Shown here in pieces: positions 6,760-14,792 of a stretch of DNA of 34,690 nucleotides; position 1 is the stretch's first letter, and each line of letters opens with the position of its first letter. The translations under genes were made by a program, and so were the position numbers. The notes beneath the pieces were generated by a model, which saw only the letters and a list, made by a program, of their open reading frames with translations, did not search any database and had not been told where the DNA came from. The DNA is from Streptomyces sp. CNQ085 (GTDB lineage Bacteria; Actinomycetota; Actinomycetes; Streptomycetales; Streptomycetaceae), in the NCBI RefSeq assembly GCF_022614595.1, contig NZ_JAJFAU010000007.1:1-34690 (forward strand). Direction: 5' to 3'.

Positions 6760-6818
6760 GCCCCCTGAACCCGAGCCGCCGCCCGCGGGGCGCGGGCGGC
6801 GGCTCGGGTTCAGGGGGC
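6760..6818. terminator. Bidirectional terminator with a 28-bp perfect stem
   Basis: Arms 6760-6787 and 6791-6818 are perfectly complementary over 28 bp, with only GGG between them. The left arm begins one base after the HIT stop (6757-6759). The right arm contains the TGA stop and last codons of the convergent membrane-protein gene (stop at 6810-6812). It can terminate both convergent transcripts. Confidence 0.92.
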
Positions 6819-8552
6819 GTTGTACACGTCGGCGTTGCCCGGCTCGGCCGCCTGCACCTGACCGCTGAGGTTCAGGGAACGGGCACCGAACTTCTCGATG
6901 TCCACGTTGTTCTCCTTCAGTACCTTCAGGGTCGCCGCGTGCACCACCCGCAGCACCGGGGTGGCCGCCCGCAGGGTGTCGTCGGCCATGAAACGGTGGC
7001 GCCAGGGCCTGTCGGCCCACACGTGCCGCAGCCCGAAGGGCTCGGGAAGGCTCAGCTTGCCGCCCAGGAAGTCCAGCACCGGGGGGAACCACGTCAGCGG
7101 CGCGCGCACCGCCAGCCGCACCACCTCAGCGGACTGGATCAGCGGCAGCTCGATGTCCTTGGTCTCCCAGAACCGGATGGACTTGGAGACCGTCTTCTTC
7201 CTCGGCGACGGCTTGGAGAAGAACACCGAGCTGATCGGCCCGAGCGCGTGGCCGGTGACCTCGATGCGCAGGGTGTGGTGCAGCACGGTGACGCTGATCA
7301 GCATGTTCAGCACGAGCTGGCCGTCCCACAGCACGAACTGGACGCCGAGGTAGTGGCGGTTGCCGCTGTCGAACTGCTGCTCGTTGCAGATCCGCTGGAC
7401 CTCGAACTCCTTGTAGCTGTACGCCTCGACGTTCTGCCCCTCGGGCCGGGAGACCCCCGAGGCGCCCTCCCCGACATGGACGGCCACCCAGTGCCGGACG
7501 GAGGGCTTGGGGAAACCGCCGGTGTGCAGCGGGGTGCGCTCCAGCATCCGCAGCTGGTCGTGGATCGCGCGCGCCACGTCCCAGCTGCGGAAGGGGTTGA
7601 TCTCGGTGCCGGGGGAGGCCGGCACCAGCTCCTCGGCGAGCTGCCAGCTGCCCCAGCGCGGGCCCATGCCGAGTATTCCCCTGGGGCCGGCGTAGAAGAC
7701 TATGTTGCTGCGCTGCTCGGCCGCCAGCTTGGCCAGATTCAACCTTATGCTCTCCGCGCCGGCGTCGCCGGGGGCGTACGGCACCGCCTCGGGGATCTTG
7801 GCGCCGACGCCGCCGCCCGACAGCAGGCCCTCCCAGCGGGAGCGCAGGTCCTTGGCATAGCGCTCGCAGATCTGCTTGGCCAGCAGCCAGCCCACGACCG
7901 GGGCGACCAGCATCACGCGCAGGTAGATCGCCCAGAAACCGGTGAACGGCAGCCGCAGCACGAAGACCGCCGCCAGCACGCCGAGTGCGACGATCACGCC
8001 CATGCCCAGCGCCCCGGCCCGGCGGTCCTGCGAGCCCGCCAGGGTGCGGCGCAGCTGGAAGCCCCCGAGCCACAGCAGGACACCGGGCAGGAAGAGCACT
8101 CCGAAGAGCACCATCACCGCCGTCAGCCGGGCGTCGCGCTCCCGGCGGATGCGGTCGGCCGCCAGGCAGTGCTCGACCACGACCTGCGGCTCGCAGCCGA
8201 AGGACTGGATCATCGCCTTGCGGGCGCCGCCGAGCATCCGTGTCCGGACCGCGTGGGAGAACGCCTCGCCCAGATTCGGCTCGAACAGCGAGAAGCGGGG
8301 CGCCGAGGCCTTGGCGCCCTCGTTCGCCGCGAGCAGGTCCGTCACCGGGCCGTCGCGATAGGCGGCCGAGGCCAGCGCCTGGGTGGGGGCGGTCTGCCCG
8401 CCGCCCGAACCGGTCAACGGGACCTGCGCGCCGGGACTGAAGTCGTACGCGCCGCTCCCGTCATCGAAGCCCGCCACTGGTGCCCCCACTCCGCTCGCGC
8501 CGTCCGACGTCAGGCTCGTACCGACCGTTCCCAACCACGGGCCGCCGCACAC
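6810..8552 (-). CDS. Large multi-pass membrane protein of unknown function
   Basis: A 580-aa protein. Residues 1-~140 are soluble, with a Gly/Ser-rich start and then SAPRFSLFEPNLGEAF. Two hydrophobic blocks follow (~142-166 and ~182-228), the second long enough for two helices and ending GFWAIYLRVMLVAPVVGWLLA. A long hydrophilic C-terminal half (~230-580) contains NIVFYAGPRG, GVQFVLWDGQLVLNMLISVTVLHHTLRIEVTGHALGP and WFPPVLDFLGG. I recognise no named domain. From memory, similar proteins occupy this place next to the EF-G-like gene in other Streptomyces. The N-terminus is uncertain: GTG 8552 gives the longest form, while GTG codons near 8490 could also serve, and none has a strong RBS. The gene ends inside the shared hairpin. 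It lies 62 bp after the EF-G-like gene and could be cotranscribed. Confidence 0.8.
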   Translation of the reverse strand: MCGGPWLGTVGTSLTSDGASGVGAPVAGFDDGSGAYDFSPGAQVPLTGSGGGQTAPTQALASAAYRDGPVTDLLAANEGAKASAPRFSLFEPNLGEAFSHAVRTRMLGGARKAMIQSFGCEPQVVVEHCLAADRIRRERDARLTAVMVLFGVLFLPGVLLWLGGFQLRRTLAGSQDRRAGALGMGVIVALGVLAAVFVLRLPFTGFWAIYLRVMLVAPVVGWLLAKQICERYAKDLRSRWEGLLSGGGVGAKIPEAVPYAPGDAGAESIRLNLAKLAAEQRSNIVFYAGPRGILGMGPRWGSWQLAEELVPASPGTEINPFRSWDVARAIHDQLRMLERTPLHTGGFPKPSVRHWVAVHVGEGASGVSRPEGQNVEAYSYKEFEVQRICNEQQFDSGNRHYLGVQFVLWDGQLVLNMLISVTVLHHTLRIEVTGHALGPISSVFFSKPSPRKKTVSKSIRFWETKDIELPLIQSAEVVRLAVRAPLTWFPPVLDFLGGKLSLPEPFGLRHVWADRPWRHRFMADDTLRAATPVLRVVHAATLKVLKENNVDIEKFGARSLNLSGQVQAAEPGNADVYNAP

Positions 8553-8594
8553 CTGTCGGCGCCCGTCTGTGCCGGGCCCGACGTCGCAGCGTTC

Positions 8595-8600
8595 AGCGTA
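8595..8600 (-). promoter_or_regulatory. Candidate -10 element for the large membrane protein
   Basis: TACGCT (8600 to 8595, minus strand) lies in the gap after the EF-G-like stop and would start transcription near 8588. It has no clear -35, so the gene may equally be read from upstream. Confidence 0.3.
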
Positions 8601-8614
8601 CCGTCACCGGGGTG

Positions 8615-10828
8615 TCACGCCACGCGGCTTTCGGCCTGCCCGCGGATTCGCTCGGCGACCTGCCGCGGCACCGGTTCGTGGCGCAGGGGGGAGCGGGAGA
8701 AGCGGCCCGTGCCGTGCGAGAGGGAGCGCAGGTCCACCGCGTAGCGGCCGATCTCCGACCGGGGGACCTCCGCGCGCACCAGGGCGCCGCCGCCGGAGAT
8801 CTGCTCGGTGCCCACCACCCGGCCGCGCCGCCCCGACAGATCGCTCATCACCGGGCCCACGTACTCGTCGGCGACCGTCACCCGCACCTCGTCGACCGGC
8901 TCCAGCAGGTGGATGCGCGCGCCCGCGGCGGCCTCCCGCAGGGCCAGGGCGCCAGCCGTCTGGAAGGCCGCGTCGGAGGAGTCCACCGAGTGCGCCTTGC
9001 CGTCGACGAGAGTGACGCGCACGTCCACCAGCGGATGCCCGGTGGCCACCCCGCGCGCGGCCTGGGTCCGCACCCCCTTCTCCACCGAAGGGATGAACTG
9101 GCGCGGCACCGCGCCTCCCACCACCTTGTCGGCGAACTCCACGCCCGAGCCGGCCGGCAGCGGCTCCACGGTGATCTCGCAGACGGCGTACTGGCCGTGA
9201 CCGCCGGACTGCTTGACGTGCCGTCCCCGCGCGGTGGCCCGCTCGGCGAAGGTCTCGCGCAGGGCCACCCTGTGGGGCACGGCGTCGACCCGGACGCCGT
9301 AGCGGGCGCGCAGCCGCTCCAGCGCCACGTCCCGGTGAGCCTCGCCCATGCACCACAGCACCAGCTGACGGGTGTCGGGGTTCTGCTCCAGGAGCAGGGT
9401 GGGGTCCTCGGCGGTCAACCGGGCCAGTCCCTGGGAGAGCCTGTCCTCGTCGCTCCTGGCATGGGCCTGGACGGCCACCGGCAGCAGCGGGTCGGGCATC
9501 ACCCACGGCTCCATCACCAGTGGGTCGCCCTTGTCCGACAGGGTATCGCCGGTCTCCGCGCGGGAGAGTTTGGCGACACAGGCCAGATCGCCCGCCACGG
9601 CCAGCGGCAGGTGCCGTTGCTGCCCGCCGAAGGGGCTGGTCAGGGTGCCGACGCGCTCATCCGCGTCGTGGGGCCGCCCGGTGGGGGTGCCGTCGTGGCC
9701 GGTCAGACCGTGGCCGCACACGTGCACGGGTATGTCCGGGCGCAGAGTGCCGGAGAAGACCCGTACCAGCGACATCCGCCCGACGTAGGGGTCGGAGGAC
9801 GTCCTGATCACCTCGGCCGCCAGCGGGCCGTCGGGGTCGCACTCCAGCGGGGGGCGGGGCCTGCCGTCGGGGGTCGTGACCGGGGGGACCTCACGTTCCC
9901 CGGGAGTGGGGAAGCCGCGGGTGACCAGTTCCAGCAGCTCCACCGTGCCCAGCCCCTGCCGGGCCCCCTCCACGCCGGGGGCCGCGGCCAGGACGGGGTG
10001 GAACACACCGCGGGCGACGGCCTTCTCCAGGTCCCGCACCAGCGTTCCCACCTCGACGTCCGCGCCGCCGAGGTAGCGCTCCATCAGCGTCTCGTCCTCG
10101 CTCTCGGCGATGATGCCCTCGATCAGCCGGGCCCGGGCGCCGGCGATCAGCGGAAGGTGCCCGGGGTCCGGGTCGCGCTCGGCCCGCTCGCCGGCGGAGT
10201 AGTCGCAGACCCGCCGCGACAGCAGCCCGACCAGCCCGGCGACCGGTGCGTGCCCGTCGGGTCCCGGCTCCCCGCGCAGGGGCAGGTACAGCGGGAGTAC
10301 CGCGTCGGGGTCGTCGCCGCCGAAGACCCGTCGGCAGACGTCGGTCATCTCCCCGAAGTCGGCGCGCGACGCCTCCAGACGGGTGACGACGATGGCGCGC
10401 GGCATCCCGACCGCGGCGCACTCCTCCCACACCAGCCGGGTCGATCCGTCCACGCCGTCGGCGGCCGAGACGACGAAGAGGGCCGCATCCGCCGCCCGCA
10501 GACCGGCCCGCAGCTCCCCGGTGAAGTCGGCGTAGCCGGGGGTGTCCAGGAGGTTCACCTTGACGCCGTCCCATTCCACGGGGACCAGGGAGAGCTGGAC
10601 CGAGCGCTGCTGCCGGTGCTCGGTTTCGTCGTGGTCGGAGACGGTGGTGCCGTCCTCGACCCGGCCCGCGCGTCCTAGCGCGCCCGAGGCCTGGGCGAGT
10701 GCCTCGACCAGGGTCGTCTTCCCAGCGCCGCTGTGGCCGACCAGCACCACGTTCCGTATGGAGCCGGGCCGGTCGGCCACCGGCGCCCTCCCCGCGGCCC
10801 CGTTGTGCGTACTCGTCCTGTCGCCCAT
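8615..10828 (-). CDS. Elongation factor G-like GTPase (EF-G2 type)
   Basis: A 737-aa translational-GTPase paralogue with full EF-G architecture: G domain, domain II (RMSLVRVFSGTLRPD), domain III, domain IV (VKQSGGHGQYAVCEI) and C-terminal domain V (EPVDEVRVTVADEYVGPVMSDLSGRRG, split over ~640-700). The P-loop GHSGAGKTT is at 31-39 and DTPGYAD at 95-101. Canonical EF-G has RGIT in switch I and NKxD at G4. Here the switch I region reads HRQQRSVQLS and the G4 position TRLE (149-152), so nucleotide specificity or turnover may differ. The closest family is the actinobacterial EF-G-like proteins (mycobacterial FusA2 type), whose role is unsettled. ATG 10828 has GGGAGG 8 nt upstream; longer in-frame starts to 10939 are unlike the family. 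Confidence 0.92.
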   Translation of the reverse strand: MGDRTSTHNGAAGRAPVADRPGSIRNVVLVGHSGAGKTTLVEALAQASGALGRAGRVEDGTTVSDHDETEHRQQRSVQLSLVPVEWDGVKVNLLDTPGYADFTGELRAGLRAADAALFVVSAADGVDGSTRLVWEECAAVGMPRAIVVTRLEASRADFGEMTDVCRRVFGGDDPDAVLPLYLPLRGEPGPDGHAPVAGLVGLLSRRVCDYSAGERAERDPDPGHLPLIAGARARLIEGIIAESEDETLMERYLGGADVEVGTLVRDLEKAVARGVFHPVLAAAPGVEGARQGLGTVELLELVTRGFPTPGEREVPPVTTPDGRPRPPLECDPDGPLAAEVIRTSSDPYVGRMSLVRVFSGTLRPDIPVHVCGHGLTGHDGTPTGRPHDADERVGTLTSPFGGQQRHLPLAVAGDLACVAKLSRAETGDTLSDKGDPLVMEPWVMPDPLLPVAVQAHARSDEDRLSQGLARLTAEDPTLLLEQNPDTRQLVLWCMGEAHRDVALERLRARYGVRVDAVPHRVALRETFAERATARGRHVKQSGGHGQYAVCEITVEPLPAGSGVEFADKVVGGAVPRQFIPSVEKGVRTQAARGVATGHPLVDVRVTLVDGKAHSVDSSDAAFQTAGALALREAAAGARIHLLEPVDEVRVTVADEYVGPVMSDLSGRRGRVVGTEQISGGGALVRAEVPRSEIGRYAVDLRSLSHGTGRFSRSPLRHEPVPRQVAERIRGQAESRVA

Positions 10829-11146
10829 GTCGTCCGCCTCCCGGTCCGTGCGGCTGGGTGGGATGGTCGTGTGCCGGATCGCACAAGACGTGCTCCTCCG
10901 AGCTTTCCACCGCCACCGGGGTCCGTCCATACGTGGCATTCACGACTTTCGGGAACAAGCTCGTGTGAGGAGTTCATTTACTGGCGAAGCCGTTCCGACG
11001 GGGCGGAAGCGACCTTCTCTGCCAGCTCATCGGTACCCGCGGTCGCGGGCACCGTGACGCACCGGCGGCGCCCCGGGTGCGGCTGGCTACGATGGGCGCG
11101 CCGACGGCCCCCCGGCCGCCGGCCCACCTCGACTTCCGGGAAGGCC
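10829..11146. other. 318-bp divergent intergenic region
   Basis: This stretch separates the EF-G-like gene (minus) from the PI-phosphate synthase gene (plus) and holds no credible gene. It contains a hairpin at 11031-11054 (CGGT/ACCG and CCCGC/GCGGG arms around GGTC) and the -10 TACGAT at 11088. No matching promoter for the minus-strand gene stood out. Confidence 0.6.
11088..11093 (+). promoter_or_regulatory. Candidate -10 element of the PIM operon
   Basis: TACGAT in the context GGCTACGATGGG would start transcription near 11100, giving a ~47-nt leader. There is no recognisable -35. Confidence 0.4.
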
Positions 11147-11857
11147 ATGCTGAACAAGTACGCGCGTGCGTTCTTCACGCGTGTTCTCACGCCGTTCGCC
11201 GCTCTGCTCCTCCGGCTGGGAGTCAGCCCCGACACGGTCACGCTCATCGGCACCGGCGGAGTCATGGCGGGGGCGCTGGCCTTCTTCCCCCGCGGCGAGT
11301 TCTTCTGGGGCACCGTCGTCATCACCCTGTTCGTCTTCTCCGACCTGGTCGACGGCACCATGGCGCGGCAGTCGGGCCGCTCCAGCCGCTGGGGTGCGTT
11401 CCTCGACTCCACCCTGGACCGCGTCGCCGACGCGGCCGTCTTCGGCGGCATCGCGCTCTGGTACGCGGGCCGGGGCGACGACCCGGTGCTGTGCGCGGTG
11501 GCGATCTTCTGCCTGGCGAGCGGCCAGGTCGTGTCGTACACCAAGGCGCGAGGCGAGAGCATCGGCCTGCCGGTGAACGTCAACGGCCTGGTCGAGCGCG
11601 CCGAGCGGCTGGTGATCACCCTGGTGTGCGCCGGGCTCGCCGGGTTCGAGACGACTTTCGGCGTCCCGTACATCGGGGTCCTGCTGCCCGTGGCCCTGTG
11701 GGCGGTGGCCGCGGGCAGCCTGGTGACGATCCTGCAGCGGATGGTGACGGTCCGGCGGGAGGCGGCCGAAGCCGACGCCGGCCGGGACGTGGGAGGGACC
11801 ACGGGGCCGGGCCGGGACGGAGCCGCCGCGACCGGGCAGGGGGGCGGCAGCTCATGA
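11147..11857 (+). CDS. pgsA: Phosphatidylinositol phosphate synthase (CDP-alcohol phosphatidyltransferase)
   Basis: A 236-aa membrane enzyme that transfers the phosphatidyl group from CDP-diacylglycerol to inositol phosphate, the first committed step to phosphatidylinositol and its mannosides. The complete signature is present: Asp66, Asp69-Gly70, Ala73-Arg74, Gly83, Asp87 and Asp91. Several hydrophobic segments follow, and the C-terminus is a hydrophilic Gly/Asp-rich tail. The preference for inositol phosphate rather than glycerol phosphate is inferred from the operon, which continues with the PIM acyltransferase and PimA exactly as in mycobacteria (Rv2612c-Rv2611c-Rv2610c). The start ATG 11147 has GGGAAGG very close upstream. 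The stop overlaps the next start (ATGA, 11854-11857), so translation is coupled. Confidence 0.93.
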   Translation: MLNKYARAFFTRVLTPFAALLLRLGVSPDTVTLIGTGGVMAGALAFFPRGEFFWGTVVITLFVFSDLVDGTMARQSGRSSRWGAFLDSTLDRVADAAVFGGIALWYAGRGDDPVLCAVAIFCLASGQVVSYTKARGESIGLPVNVNGLVERAERLVITLVCAGLAGFETTFGVPYIGVLLPVALWAVAAGSLVTILQRMVTVRREAAEADAGRDVGGTTGPGRDGAAATGQGGGSS

Positions 11858-12795
11858 GGGAGCGGACGACGGACGCCCTGTACGGGCTCGGCTGGGGTGC
11901 GGTCAAGCGACTCCCCGAGCCCGCCGCCGCGGCCTTGGGCCGCGTCATCGCCGACGCGGCCTGGCGGCGCCGCGGTCAGGGCGTGCTGCGTCTGGAGGCC
12001 AACTACGCCCGGGTGGTTCCCGGGGCGGGACCCGAGCGGCTGGCGGAGCTGTCCCGCGCGGGCATGCGCTCGTACCTGCGCTACTGGATGGAGTCCTTCC
12101 GGCTGCCGGCGTGGGAGGAGGCGCGCGTCCGCGACGGAGTCGAGGTCACCGACCTGCACCGGCTCACCGGCACGCTCGGATCGGGCCGCGGCGTGATCCT
12201 GGCGCTGCCGCACATGGCCAACTGGGACCTGGCCGGCGCCTACCTCACCACCGGCCTGGGTATCCCGTTCACCACCGTCGCCGAGCGCCTCAAGCCCGAG
12301 AGCCTGTACGACCGCTTCGTCGCCTACCGCGAGGGCCTGGGCATGGAGGTGCTGCCGCACACCGGCGGCGCGGCCTTCGGCACCCTGGCCCGGCGGCTGC
12401 GGGCGGGCGGGCTGGTGGCCCTGGTGGCCGACCGGGACCTGTCCTCCTCCGGCGTCGAGGTCGACTTCTTCGGGGAACCGGCCCGGATGCCGGCCGGCCC
12501 CGCCATGCTGGCGCTGCAGACCGGGGCCGCGCTGCTGCCGGCGCACCTGTGGTTCGACGAGACGCCCGTGATGAAGGGGCGCGTCCTGCCGCCGGTGGAA
12601 GCGCCCGCCGAGGGCACCCGCCGGGAGAAGGCCGCGGCCATGACCCAGGCGGTGGCGGACGGCTTCGCGGCCGGTATCGCCGAGCACCCCGAGGACTGGC
12701 ACATGCTGCAGAGACTGTGGTCGGCCGATCTCGTGCCGCGGACCGGAACGGACGCGGGGCCGGATCCGGCTGGCCGGGAGGCGGGGGAGCGGTGA
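11854..12795 (+). CDS. Phosphatidylinositol mannoside acyltransferase (PatA-like)
   Basis: A 313-aa member of the lysophospholipid/lauroyl acyltransferase (HtrB/LpxL-type) family. The catalytic HX4D motif is His120-Met-Ala-Asn-Trp-Asp125 within ILALPHMANWDLAGAYL. Conserved downstream blocks include VALVADRDLSSSGVEVDFFGEP and the C-terminal PEDWHMLQRLW. By family and position it should acylate the mannose of PIM1 at the cytoplasmic face of the membrane, using acyl-CoA. It overlaps the preceding gene by ATGA and the following pimA by GTGA, a tightly coupled three-gene unit. The N-terminal residues may form a membrane-associated helix. Confidence 0.92.
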   Translation: MRERTTDALYGLGWGAVKRLPEPAAAALGRVIADAAWRRRGQGVLRLEANYARVVPGAGPERLAELSRAGMRSYLRYWMESFRLPAWEEARVRDGVEVTDLHRLTGTLGSGRGVILALPHMANWDLAGAYLTTGLGIPFTTVAERLKPESLYDRFVAYREGLGMEVLPHTGGAAFGTLARRLRAGGLVALVADRDLSSSGVEVDFFGEPARMPAGPAMLALQTGAALLPAHLWFDETPVMKGRVLPPVEAPAEGTRREKAAAMTQAVADGFAAGIAEHPEDWHMLQRLWSADLVPRTGTDAGPDPAGREAGER

Positions 12796-13964
12796 GGATC
12801 GGCATCGTCTGTCCCTACTCCTGGGACGTCCCCGGCGGCGTCCAGTTCCACATCCGGGACCTGGCCCAGCACCTCACCGGCCTCGGGCACGAGGTGTCGG
12901 TCCTCGCCCCGGCCGAGGAGGGGACACCCCTGCCGCCGTACGTCGTGCCGGCCGGGCGGGCCGTCCCCGTCCCGTACAACGGCTCGGTCGCCCGGCTGAA
13001 CTTCGGCTTCCTGTCGGCGGCGAGGGTGCGCCGCTGGGTGCACGAGGGCGCCTTCGACGTGCTGCACATCCACGAGCCCGCCACTCCCTCGCTCTCCCTG
13101 CTGGCCTGCTGGGCGGCGCAGGGACCGATCGTGGCCACCTTCCACACCTCCAATCCGCGCTCGCGGGCGATGATCGCCGCCTATCCGATCCTGCAGCCCG
13201 CGCTGGAGAAGATCAGCGCACGGATCGCCGTCAGCGAGTACGCCCGCCGCACCCTGGTCGAGCACCTGGGCGGGGACGCGGTCGTCATCCCCAACGGCGT
13301 GGACGTGGACTTCTTCGCCGGCGCCGAGCCCAAGGCCGAGTGGCAGGGCCGCGACGGAGAGAACACCATCGGCTTCATAGGGCGCATCGACGAGCCACGC
13401 AAGGGCCTGCCCGTGCTGATGCGGGCGCTTCCGCGCATCCTCGCGGAGCGCCCCGGCACCCGGCTGCTGGTGGCCGGGCGCGGCGACGAGGAGGAGGCCG
13501 TCGCCGGCCTGCCGGGCGAGCTGCGCGACCGCGTGGAGTTCCTGGGCATGGTCAGCGACGAGGACAAGGCGCGGCTGCTGCGCAGCGTGGACCTGTACAT
13601 CGCCCCCAACACCGGCGGCGAGTCCTTCGGCATCATCCTGGTGGAGGCGATGTCGGCCGGGGCCCCGGTGCTCGCCAGCGATCTGGACGCCTTCGCCCAG
13701 GTGCTGGACGGGGGAGAGGCCGGCGAGCTGTACGCCAACGAGGACGCCGACGGGCTGGCCGCCACCGCGGTGCGCCTGCTGAGCGCCCCGGAGTGGCGCG
13801 CGGAGCTGCGCGGGCGCGGCAGCCGCCACGTGCGCCGCTTCGACTGGTCCACCGTCGGCGCGGACATCCTCGCTGTCTACGAGACCGTCGCCGACGGCGC
13901 CGCCTCGGTCGCGCCGGACGAGCGGACGGGGTTGCGCGCCCGGCTGGGCCTGGCACGTGACTGA
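12792..13964 (+). CDS. pimA: Phosphatidylinositol alpha-mannosyltransferase PimA
   Basis: A 390-aa GT4 (GT-B fold) glycosyltransferase that adds the first mannose from GDP-mannose to phosphatidylinositol. The N-terminal half has VPGGVQFHIRDLA with the acceptor-side Gly-Gly loop, and His118 in FHTSNPRSRAM. The C-terminal half has IGRIDEPRKG with Arg198 and Lys204. The EX7E motif is Glu277-Glu285 in GGESFGIILVEAM. These match the M. smegmatis residues His118, Arg196, Lys202, Glu274 and Glu282 almost position for position. The GTG start overlaps the acyltransferase stop (GTGA 12792-12795). Streptomyces are known to contain PIMs, so the operon is expected to be functional. Confidence 0.95.
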   Translation: MRIGIVCPYSWDVPGGVQFHIRDLAQHLTGLGHEVSVLAPAEEGTPLPPYVVPAGRAVPVPYNGSVARLNFGFLSAARVRRWVHEGAFDVLHIHEPATPSLSLLACWAAQGPIVATFHTSNPRSRAMIAAYPILQPALEKISARIAVSEYARRTLVEHLGGDAVVIPNGVDVDFFAGAEPKAEWQGRDGENTIGFIGRIDEPRKGLPVLMRALPRILAERPGTRLLVAGRGDEEEAVAGLPGELRDRVEFLGMVSDEDKARLLRSVDLYIAPNTGGESFGIILVEAMSAGAPVLASDLDAFAQVLDGGEAGELYANEDADGLAATAVRLLSAPEWRAELRGRGSRHVRRFDWSTVGADILAVYETVADGAASVAPDERTGLRARLGLARD

Positions 13965-13985
13965 ACCCGGGGGGACCTTCCGACC

Positions 13986-14543
13986 GTGACCACGATCGTC
14001 TGGATCGCGGCGGCGCTGCTGCTCGTCGCCGTCTACCTGAGCTGGACCGCCGGACGTCTGGACCGGCTGCACGCCCGTCTCGACGCGGCCCGCGCGGCCC
14101 TGGACGCGCAGTTGCTGCGGCGTGCCTCCGTCGCCCAGGAGCTGGCCACCGCGGGGGTGCTGGACCCGGCCGCCTCCATCGTCCTGTACCAGGCCGCCCA
14201 TGACGCCCGACAGGCCGAGGAGGAGCACCGGGAGGTCGCCGAGAGCGAGCTCAGCCAGGCCCTGCGCGCGGTGTTCGCCGAGAGCACGCAGCTGGAGGCG
14301 GTACGGGCGGCGCCCGGGGGCGAGGCGACCGCCGAGGAGCTGGCCGCCGCGGTGCGCCGGGTGCCCATGGCGCGGCGTTTCCACAACGACGCGGTACGGG
14401 CCGCCCGCGCGCTGCGCCGCCACCGCAAGGTGCGCTGGTTCCGGCTGGCCGGGCATGCGCCCTTCCCGCTGGCCTTCGAGATGGACGACGAGCCGCCGGC
14501 GGTCCTGGCGGACCGGACAGGCCTCCCGAGAGAAGGCCACTGA
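13986..14543 (+). CDS. LemA-like single-pass membrane protein
   Basis: A 185-aa protein with one N-terminal membrane helix (TIVWIAAALLLVAVYLSW, ~3-20) followed by long, charged, predicted helical segments (~22-145). The C-terminal portion, ARRFHNDAVRAARALRRHRKVRWFRLAGHAPFPLAFEMDD, resembles the end of LemA proteins (paired YN...V, then a Phe/Pro-rich terminus), so a divergent LemA fold is likely but unproven. LemA function is unclear. The GTG start at 13986 has GGGGGGA about 11 nt upstream. It follows pimA by 21 bp with no terminator, so it is probably the last gene of that operon. A terminator after it is not obvious; only a 5-bp GGCCC/GGGCC stem is present near 14554. Confidence 0.75.
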   Translation: MTTIVWIAAALLLVAVYLSWTAGRLDRLHARLDAARAALDAQLLRRASVAQELATAGVLDPAASIVLYQAAHDARQAEEEHREVAESELSQALRAVFAESTQLEAVRAAPGGEATAEELAAAVRRVPMARRFHNDAVRAARALRRHRKVRWFRLAGHAPFPLAFEMDDEPPAVLADRTGLPREGH

Positions 14544-14654
14544 CTTCCGATTGGCCCTTTTCATGCGGGCCGCTCGCCCCGTTTCATCGGTTCTGTAGCA
14601 GGGATCACCGTGAACTGGACCGGATGGCGGATCCGATGGGGAATCGAACGGGCC

Positions 14655-14660
14655 TACGAT
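14655..14660 (+). promoter_or_regulatory. Candidate -10 element of pdxS
   Basis: TACGAT in CCTACGATGGG would start transcription near 14667, about 126 nt before the TTG start. There is no clear -35. The rest of the 249-bp gap (14544-14792) shows no gene. Confidence 0.4.
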
Positions 14661-14792
14661 GGGTTCACCGTACGGCTACCGCGCACATCGGCGTGGGCCT
14701 TCCGGCCGTACGCGATCCGGCGCCGTCCGGCGCCCCTGCCGTCCCGACCCGTCCCAAAAACGCTGTTCACCGTCGCCGAGTGAGGTCGCACC

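Noticed and set aside
10968..11000. ECF-type promoter (GGAAC...GTT) before the PI-phosphate synthase gene
   Set aside because: GGAAC and GTTCA are only 15 bp apart and the transcript would start ~150 nt upstream of the gene; chance similarity is likely.
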